Shown in pieces: positions 58,190 through 64,000 of a DNA stretch of 64,000 bases. A program made the translations under genes and the position numbers. The stretch lies in the NCBI RefSeq assembly GCF_000718165.1, contig NZ_JOEY01000056.1:1-64000 (forward strand), given 5' to 3'. Source of the DNA: Streptomyces fulvoviolaceus. Its GTDB lineage: Bacteria; Actinomycetota; Actinomycetes; Streptomycetales; Streptomycetaceae. Under the pieces are notes generated by a model, which searched no databases, was not told the origin of the DNA, and saw nothing but the letters and a program-made list of their open reading frames with translations. How positions within the stretch are numbered: the first letter of the stretch is position 1; the number at the start of each line of letters is the position of its first letter.

Positions 58190-59608
58190 ATGAACGCGAA
58201 GCCGTCGGCCTCCGGACTCCCCCGCGCCGGCAAACCGCAGCGGGCGACAGCGCCCCACGGCGAACTCTCGACACCCGAGACCGTGTCCCCGGGCCTGCCG
58301 CCGGCCGCGTCCTTCGACGCGCTCGGGCTGCCGCCGGAGCTGATGAAGACGATGCTCGGCCTCGGGGTGACGGAGCCGTTCCCGATCCAGGCGGCGACCC
58401 TGCCCAACGCACTGGCCGGCCGCGATGTCCTCGGCCGCGCGCGGACCGGCTCCGGCAAGACGCTGGCCTTCGGGCTGGCGCTGCTCGTCCGGACGGCAGG
58501 CCTGCGAGCGGAGTCGAAGCGGCCGCTCGCTCTGGTCCTGGTGCCGACCCGGGAACTCGCACAGCAGGTGAGCGACGCGCTGGCCCCGTACGCGCGGACA
58601 CTGAACGTGCGACTGGCGACGGTGGTCGGCGGGCTGTCGATCAACCGGCAGCAGGCGTCGCTGAGGACCGGTGCCGAGGTGCTCATCGCGACGCCGGGGC
58701 GGCTGACCGACCTGGTGTCGCGCCGGGACTGCCTCCTGAACCACGTACGGATCACGGTGCTGGACGAGGCGGACCAGATGTGCGACCTGGGTTTCCTGCC
58801 GCAGGTCTCGGACCTCCTGGACCAGGTGCCCTCCGACGGTCAGCGGCTGCTGTTCTCGGCCACGCTCGACCGCAACGTCGACCAGCTCGTGCAGAGCTAT
58901 CTGCACGACCCGGTTCTCGCTTCGGTCGACCGGCTGGCGGCCTCGGTCACCACGATGGAACACCATGTGCTGAACATCCACGCCGCCGACAAGTACGCGA
59001 CCGCGACCGAGATCGCCGCGCGGGACGGCCGGGTCCTGATGTTCCTGGACACCAAGGCCGGCGTCGACCAGTTCACCCGTCACCTGCGGGCCAGCGGTAT
59101 TCGGGCCAGTGCCCTGCACAGCGGGAAGTCGCAGCCGCAGCGCACCCACACGCTCGGCCAGTTCAAGGACGGTGAGATCACCGTGCTGGTGGCCACCAAC
59201 GTCGCCGCGCGGGGCATTCACATCGACACGCTCGACCTCGTCGTCAACGTCGACCCGCCGGCGGACGCCAAGGACTACCTGCACCGTGGCGGGCGCACGG
59301 CGCGCGCCGGGGAGTCCGGGACCGTGGTCACCCTGGTCACCCCCAACCAGCGGCGCGATGTGAACCGGATGATGTCCGAGGCCGGGATCCGGCCGACGGT
59401 CACCCAGGTGCGCTCCGGCGAGGAGAAGCTGACCACCATCACCGGGGCGAAACGCCCGCCGGCCGGGACGAAGACCAGCAGCGGCAACGCACCCTTCCGC
59501 GGCCTCGGCACCCGTCCGGGCCGCCCCGCGAAGGAGTCCCGCAAAACCGCCGAGGCCCGCAAGGCCGCGGAAGCCCGCGCGGCGGCCCGGGTGCGCAAGG
59601 GCCGCTGA
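58190..59608 (+). CDS. DEAD-box RNA helicase
   Basis: 472-aa helicase: ARTGSGKT (motif I), PTRELA (Ia), VLDEAD (II), SAT (III) and HRGGRTARAG (VI) in the normal order, then a basic Arg/Ala/Lys-rich tail (about 420-472) for RNA binding. Cold-shock or ribosome assembly roles are usual. The attenuator-like leader suggests post-transcriptional control. Start ATG has AGGAAGG 7 nt upstream. Confidence 0.93.
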   Translation: MNAKPSASGLPRAGKPQRATAPHGELSTPETVSPGLPPAASFDALGLPPELMKTMLGLGVTEPFPIQAATLPNALAGRDVLGRARTGSGKTLAFGLALLVRTAGLRAESKRPLALVLVPTRELAQQVSDALAPYARTLNVRLATVVGGLSINRQQASLRTGAEVLIATPGRLTDLVSRRDCLLNHVRITVLDEADQMCDLGFLPQVSDLLDQVPSDGQRLLFSATLDRNVDQLVQSYLHDPVLASVDRLAASVTTMEHHVLNIHAADKYATATEIAARDGRVLMFLDTKAGVDQFTRHLRASGIRASALHSGKSQPQRTHTLGQFKDGEITVLVATNVAARGIHIDTLDLVVNVDPPADAKDYLHRGGRTARAGESGTVVTLVTPNQRRDVNRMMSEAGIRPTVTQVRSGEEKLTTITGAKRPPAGTKTSSGNAPFRGLGTRPGRPAKESRKTAEARKAAEARAAARVRKGR

Positions 59609-59703
59609 CGCCGGACGCCGCCCATGCACTCGCTTCGCTGTCAGGAGATCACGACATCCGGGGCTGGTGAGAACCTTCCGCTGGAGCGAGGGCCGCGTGC
59701 CGC

Positions 59704-60399
59704 GTGGAGCTGGGACCGGCCGAGCGCCGCGCGCTCGCGACGGACCCCGACCCGAAGGTCCGGCCGGCCGTATCTGTCCACCCCGCACTGAGCGAGGAGG
59801 AACGAGCCCGGATCGACTACGAAGCCCCCATGGACCATGCCTTCGGCTTCCACCCCACGCCCGAGGTACCCCGGGATCCCGAGACCGTCCGCCGGAACGC
59901 CCTCTCCAACCACCCGCTGCCGCGCAGGCAGGCGGCCAGGGGCCACCTGCTGCCACCGGACCTCGTGGCACGCCTGGCCGCCCACGACGATCTCGGCGTA
60001 CGCGTCCTGCTGGCCCAGAACCATCCGGACGCCCCCGCGTCACTACTGCTGCGCAGCTTCCTCGAATACACCGGCCCCGAGCGCACCCACCTCACCACCC
60101 GGCCGAACTTCCCGGCCAAGGGACTGGCCGCCTTCGCCGACCACGACGACCCCGAGGTACGGGCCCTGGCCACACGCGACCCCGAAACCGAGCCTGCAGC
60201 CGTTGAGCGGCTCACCCATGACCCGAGCCCTGCCGTGAGGGCTGCGGCGACGCGCCACCCGAATCTTCCTCAGTCCCGGCCGGCGGAACTCCTCGACGAC
60301 GACGAGTTGGCCCACGCCGCCGCGAACCCGGCACTGGATTCGGACACGATCCACTGGCTGGTGAAGACGGACGGCCGACAGGCACGGCCGACGGCGTAG
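59704..60399 (+). CDS. Leucine-rich-repeat-variant (LRV) protein, probably 5'-truncated
   Basis: 231 aa of Ala/Pro/Asp-rich short helical repeats (LSEEERARIDYEAP, HPLPRRQAARG, DDPEVRALATRDP), as in Streptomyces LRV/HEAT-like proteins of unknown function. Those proteins are usually longer at the N-terminus; here the frame opens at a GTG without a clear ribosome site only 95 bp after the helicase. It may be a truncated remnant or a short form. Confidence 0.65.
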   Translation: MELGPAERRALATDPDPKVRPAVSVHPALSEEERARIDYEAPMDHAFGFHPTPEVPRDPETVRRNALSNHPLPRRQAARGHLLPPDLVARLAAHDDLGVRVLLAQNHPDAPASLLLRSFLEYTGPERTHLTTRPNFPAKGLAAFADHDDPEVRALATRDPETEPAAVERLTHDPSPAVRAAATRHPNLPQSRPAELLDDDELAHAAANPALDSDTIHWLVKTDGRQARPTA

Positions 60400-60484
60400 A
60401 AGAACCCTACGATCACGGGCACCAACGCACCATGATTGGCTGACCCCTGCCACCACACCCGCAATGCAGGAGGACACCGCAGCC

Positions 60485-60700
60485 ATGAGCCAGGCCTACA
60501 CCTACGAGTACAAGGTCGTCACCTTCAGGGAATCGCTGATCGGTGACGCACTGGACAGCGACAAGCTGGAGAAGGTCCTCAACAAGCATGCCGCGGACGG
60601 CTGGGGACTCAAGGCGATCACCTCCGCCGACGTCAAGGGCCGCATAGGGCCCGGTGCGGTCGAGGGCCTGCTCCTCACCTTCGAACGCCCCCGCGCGTAA
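60485..60700 (+). CDS. DUF4177-domain small protein
   Basis: 71 aa with the DUF4177 pattern: YEYKVVTF at the start, a LEKVLNKHAADGWGLKAIT core and a final LLLTFERP strand. AGGAGG lies about 11 nt before the ATG at 60485; an ATG at 60464 is further upstream. Function unknown; widespread small cytoplasmic protein. Confidence 0.85.
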   Translation: MSQAYTYEYKVVTFRESLIGDALDSDKLEKVLNKHAADGWGLKAITSADVKGRIGPGAVEGLLLTFERPRA

Positions 60701-60718
60701 CACCCGTCGGCCCGGAGG

Positions 60719-61603
60719 TCACGGCTCCGATGTCTCGGATTCGAGCGAGGCCCGGGTCGCCGCACCGTAGACGCCCGGCTCGTCATCGAGGACGACGCGG
60801 GTGAGCTGGTACCCGCGGACCGCGCTCTCGACCTCGCGGTCGTACTCGCCGTCGGCGTCCGCGTCGTAGAACCCGATCTGCCGTAGACGCAGCTGGAGTT
60901 CGACGACCTCGGGTCCCTTGTCGCCGAAGCTGAGGACCGGGGCCTGCCCGTCCGACGTGCTCGGCGCCGGGGCAGCCGTACCGGTGGCCCCGGGCGGGGC
61001 CCCGGTGGCGGCATCGGAGCCGGTGGGGTTGACCGGGCTCGTGGGCGGGGCCGTATCGGGCGAGGAAGCCGGTACATCGGGCGACTGTGAAGAAGAGGAC
61101 GCCGTCCGGGACGGGCCCGCTGACGAGGGGGCGTTCCCGGACGACTCCTCCGGCACGCCCGCCCGTACGCCGCCGGTCACGGAGCCGTCCCGCAACGGGC
61201 CCTTGTACGAGAAGAGTCCCGCGACGAATCCTCCCGTCACCAGGACGGCCGCGGCAGCCAGCCCGGTGGTGAGCAACACTCGCCGCCGTCGAGGGACCTG
61301 AGCACCGTCAGTCGGGGACTCGGTGGGCGGCTCGTGAGGGTCAGCCGTGGGGATGCCGCCCAAGTCCGGTAAGGAGATCGGCTGTTGTGGCTCCTCGGCG
61401 TCCTCCGAGGTGTCGGCCGGTTCGCCGACCTCGACGAACGGCCGTATGCGCACCGGATCGAAGTCCTCCGCTGCCGCCGCCTCAGCCGTACGCGCCTCCC
61501 GGTGGGCATCCGACGCGCGACGCGCGCAGGAGCAGGCTGGAGTGCTGTCGGCCGCCCGGGGCACACCACACTCCGGGCAGACGGGAGACGTCCCTTCACC
61601 CAC
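60719..61603 (-). CDS. Membrane-anchored peptidoglycan-binding protein with zinc ribbon
   Basis: 294 aa. N-terminal zinc ribbon (CPECG then CSC), a central membrane segment (about 114-136, RRRVLLTTGLAAAAVLVTG), a Ser/Pro/Thr-rich linker, and a C-terminal peptidoglycan-binding domain (LSFGDKGPEVVELQLRLRQ). The GTG at 61603 is preferred (GGAGAGG 8 nt upstream); an ATG at 61657 would add 18 residues. The order suggests a cytoplasmic N-terminus and an extracytoplasmic wall-binding tail. Confidence 0.82.
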   Translation of the reverse strand: MGEGTSPVCPECGVPRAADSTPACSCARRASDAHREARTAEAAAAEDFDPVRIRPFVEVGEPADTSEDAEEPQQPISLPDLGGIPTADPHEPPTESPTDGAQVPRRRRVLLTTGLAAAAVLVTGGFVAGLFSYKGPLRDGSVTGGVRAGVPEESSGNAPSSAGPSRTASSSSQSPDVPASSPDTAPPTSPVNPTGSDAATGAPPGATGTAAPAPSTSDGQAPVLSFGDKGPEVVELQLRLRQIGFYDADADGEYDREVESAVRGYQLTRVVLDDEPGVYGAATRASLESETSEP

Positions 61604-61738
61604 GCGCGCATCCTCTCCAGGCGGTCTCCAGAGTTTAGACAGAATTGCCGCACGCATACTCCACAAGGTCCCGAAGACTGGAACCGTGACGTCCGCACCA
61701 TCGAGAACCAGCCGCTGCACGAAGAGACTCACATGCGA

Positions 61739-61780
61739 AGAGGGCGCCCGGCCCGGGCTCATGCCCGCCAGACGCCCTCG
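61739..61780 (-). terminator. Hairpin downstream of the amylase gene
   Basis: GAGGGCG and CGCCCTC arms enclose a second GC-rich hairpin, 18-60 nt beyond the amylase stop on the minus strand. Probably the amylase terminator. Confidence 0.55.
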
Positions 61781-61797
61781 CTGCACAGCCGTGGGTG

Positions 61798-64000
61798 CTA
61801 CTTCAGATAGGGACCCGTGTCGCCGATCTTGCCGGGCCCGTTCAGCACATACACCCGGAGGTTGCCCTTGCCCGGGGCCGCGACCGACAGTGTGCCGCTG
61901 GAGACGGTCTTCGTGTCGCCCGTGACGGCGTCGGTGTAGGTGCCGTTCGGGATGCCGGTGAAGGTGGCGTCGCCGGTGACGGTGACGAGTGCGAAGCTGT
62001 CCGTACTTCCGCTGGTGTAGCGGCGTTTGAAGGCCATCTGGCCGCTGATGCCGTCGGTGGAGTACTGGCCCATCTGGAGGGCCGGGATCGCCCGGCGGAT
62101 CTGGTTGAGCCGCTGGAGGTGCTGGACGAGGGGCTGGGCGAGGGTCGTGGCGACCTCGCCGCTCGCGGAGCCGACCTTGCCGAAGTCCGTGGCCGTGACG
62201 GATCCCGCCAAGTGGTCGCCGTAGTAGGCGCGTCCGGTCGAGGCGAGCGGGCAGCTCGGGCCGCAGTCGATCTGCTTGCCCTTCTGGAACTCGATCTCGG
62301 AGCCGTAGTACAGGGTCGGGATGCCACGGAAGGTCCACATCAGGGATGTGTTCTCCGCCCAGGCGTCGGTACCGCCGCTGTAGCGGGTGCTCGACTTGTT
62401 GGGGCCGTAGTCGTGGCTGTCGACATAGACCACGTTGTAGGTGGCGTCGTTGACGCTGTCGTCGGAGTCCTTGCCGTTGCTGTAGGCGTTCTGCGCGTCG
62501 CTGAAGTTCATGTGCATGCGCATGTCGATGATGTTCATGCCGGAGAACTGGCTGCGGTCCGGCGTGTGGTAACTGTTGCCGTTCAGGAAGGCGTTGGCGG
62601 AGGTCGGCTGGTTTCCGGTGCCCAGGTTGTTCTCGTAGGTGAACTGCTCGATGGCCGCCGTCTCGTCGTCGGCGCTGTACTCCTTGCGTTCCTTCCAGGT
62701 GAAGAACTGCGCGGAGTGGTTCACCGATCCGCGGTTCCACTTGTCGTTGACGAAGGCGCCGACCTCACCGAAGACGAAGAAGTTCTGCGCCGCGTCCGTG
62801 CCGAACTTCTGGGTCACGCGGTCGTAGATGGCGGGCAGGAAACGGCGGTTCCAGGTGACTCGCGGAATGTGTACGGCCGTGTCGACGCGGAATCCGTCCA
62901 CGCCCATGTCGATGTACTTGTCGTAAGCGCCGATCAGGTAGTTCTGGACCGTGGTGTTCTCGGTGTTGAAGTCGGCGAGATCCTCGTGCAGCCAGCACGA
63001 ACGCGAGTCCTCCCCCTCCCAGTTGCCGATCCAGCACTGGTGGTAGTACGCCTTGGGGAACATGCCCGAAGTGGGGCTCGGCCACTGGCAGTTGTAGAGG
63101 GTGTAGCCCTCGGAGCTCTTCCCACCCGTGGGCGTACCCCAGTTGACACAGGTGTTTCCGGTCGGTTCGGCCGTGGACCACAGGTCGCCGTTGTAGTATG
63201 ACTTCCCGGACTTGGACTCGACGGTCAGGCCGTCGTACTCGAAGCCCTCGTTCTTCTCGTCGTAGTACCAGCTCCACTCGGAGTCGCGGACGCCGTACAC
63301 GGTCGGCGTGTACAGGCCTTTGGCGCCCCAGCGGGAGCTGTGGTTGTAGACCACGTCCTGATAGATCTTCATGCCCTTGGCGTGGGCCGCGTTGATCAGG
63401 TCCTGGTAGGAGGCGCCGGCGGACTCCAGGCGGGGGTCGACCTTGTAGAAGTCGTAGCCGTGATAGCCGTGGTAGTCGTAGTCCGAGCGGTTGAGGACCA
63501 CCGGCGTGACCCAGACCGCCGAGAAGCCGAGGGCCTTGATGTAGTCGAGTTTGTCGACCAGGCCCTTGAAGTCGCCGCGGAACATGGGGTCGTTGTTCGC
63601 CGCGTTGCCGGACTTGGTGTGCTGGCTGCCGCCGCGGTTGTTGCTCGTGTCACCGTCGTAGAAGCGGGCGGTGAGGACGAAGTAGATCGGGTCCTTGCGC
63701 GGGTCGGTGCCCAGCGGTGTGCCGGAGGCCGCCTCGGGAGCCGCCTCTCCGGTCGTCGCGGAGGCCTCGGCGGAGGCGGGCGAGGTGTTCCCGGCCGCGT
63801 CGACGGCCTTCACGGTGTAGGTGTAGGCGGTGTTCTCCTCGAGTCCCGTGTCGGAGTAGACCGTGGAGCCGACGTCGGTGACGACCGTGCCCTTGGTGCC
63901 TCCGGTGCGGGTGAGCTGGTACTTCGTCACCGCCGTGTTGTCGGTCGCCGCGTCCCAACTCACCACGATGGACGTGTTGGTGGCGCTCGCGGTGATCTCG
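61798..64000 (-). CDS. GH13 alpha-amylase-type glycosidase with Fn3 domain, 5' end outside window
   Basis: 734 codons to the window edge, no start seen. A fibronectin type III domain (DAATDNTAVTKYQLTR) precedes a GH13 catalytic domain: DVVYNHSS (region I), GFRVDTAVH with the nucleophile Asp (II), FVFGEVGAF with the acid Glu (III) and YVDSHDYG (IV), followed by a C-terminal beta domain. Repeated Cys suggests secretion. It acts on starch-like glucans; unrelated to the steroid region. Confidence 0.9.
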   Translation of the reverse strand, partial: EITASATNTSIVVSWDAATDNTAVTKYQLTRTGGTKGTVVTDVGSTVYSDTGLEENTAYTYTVKAVDAAGNTSPASAEASATTGEAAPEAASGTPLGTDPRKDPIYFVLTARFYDGDTSNNRGGSQHTKSGNAANNDPMFRGDFKGLVDKLDYIKALGFSAVWVTPVVLNRSDYDYHGYHGYDFYKVDPRLESAGASYQDLINAAHAKGMKIYQDVVYNHSSRWGAKGLYTPTVYGVRDSEWSWYYDEKNEGFEYDGLTVESKSGKSYYNGDLWSTAEPTGNTCVNWGTPTGGKSSEGYTLYNCQWPSPTSGMFPKAYYHQCWIGNWEGEDSRSCWLHEDLADFNTENTTVQNYLIGAYDKYIDMGVDGFRVDTAVHIPRVTWNRRFLPAIYDRVTQKFGTDAAQNFFVFGEVGAFVNDKWNRGSVNHSAQFFTWKERKEYSADDETAAIEQFTYENNLGTGNQPTSANAFLNGNSYHTPDRSQFSGMNIIDMRMHMNFSDAQNAYSNGKDSDDSVNDATYNVVYVDSHDYGPNKSSTRYSGGTDAWAENTSLMWTFRGIPTLYYGSEIEFQKGKQIDCGPSCPLASTGRAYYGDHLAGSVTATDFGKVGSASGEVATTLAQPLVQHLQRLNQIRRAIPALQMGQYSTDGISGQMAFKRRYTSGSTDSFALVTVTGDATFTGIPNGTYTDAVTGDTKTVSSGTLSVAAPGKGNLRVYVLNGPGKIGDTGPYLK

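Noticed and set aside
1..64000. tRNA or rRNA genes
   Set aside because: No conserved tRNA arms or rRNA motifs were noticed in the intergenic gaps, most of which are shorter than 260 bases; a computed search was not possible.

Overview
The window is high-GC DNA with GTG/TTG starts, frequent 4-base ATGA/GTGA gene overlaps, an IS5-type element and a Streptomyces-style intergenic repeat. Together these point to Streptomyces or a close actinobacterial relative. It is dominated by a catabolic region of about 58 kb that looks like aerobic 9,10-seco degradation of a steroid or steroid-like polycycle. Organism and substrate are inferences; no rRNA, tRNA or CRISPR array was seen.

Layout. 1-8.4 kb: ring A/B genes, namely an IclR regulator, the hsaG/hsaF/hsaE-like meta-cleavage tail, a kstD-like dehydrogenase, a TetR regulator, hsaD- and hsaC-like genes. 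8.6-12 kb: ferredoxin, two mycofactocin-type SDRs, a small coiled-coil protein and an amidohydrolase. 12-21.5 kb: acyl-CoA dehydrogenases (ACADs), SDR, quinone reductase, a tandem-duplicated GntR/FadR regulator, a P450 and an alcohol dehydrogenase. 21.5-33.2 kb: a ten-gene minus-strand operon (CoA-transferase, P450, VOC protein, ACAD, acyl-CoA ligase, double-hotdog dehydratase, crotonase, racemase, thiolase, DUF35-Ltp2-like fusion) that looks like side-chain beta-oxidation ending in retro-aldol cleavage. 33.2-38.3 kb: a five-gene convergent module (ACAD11-like dehydrogenase, SDR, APH-type kinase, acyl-CoA ligase, 103-aa protein) matching the gene content of the Pseudomonas levulinate lvaABCDE set. 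38.3-52.9 kb: crotonases, LLM oxidoreductase, amidohydrolase, aldehyde dehydrogenase, a Liv-type ABC importer, thiolase, ACAD and SDRs. 52.9-55.3 kb: a decayed IS5-type element and a terpene-type P450. 55.4-57.9 kb: membrane protein plus hsaB/hsaA-like monooxygenase. 58-64 kb: unrelated chromosomal genes (DEAD-box helicase, LRV-repeat protein, DUF4177 protein, peptidoglycan-binding protein, GH13 amylase cut by the window end).

How it fits together. Between about 11 and 50 kb most transcription units carry a 16-bp imperfect palindrome, consensus ATTnAGTATACTnAAT, often placed like a -10 box close to probably leaderless starts. Its GTA/TAC core is what FadR-type GntR proteins bind, and the only such protein here is the tandem GntR, whose two recognition helices are identical. 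The hsa/kstD genes at both ends lack the motif, so the locus appears to hold at least two regulons. Main highlights: this regulon, the actinobacterial LvaAB-type 4-hydroxyacyl-CoA module, the re-shuffled MaoC/DUF35/Ltp2 architecture, and an IS insertion that duplicated a CTAG forming the stop codons of two convergent genes.
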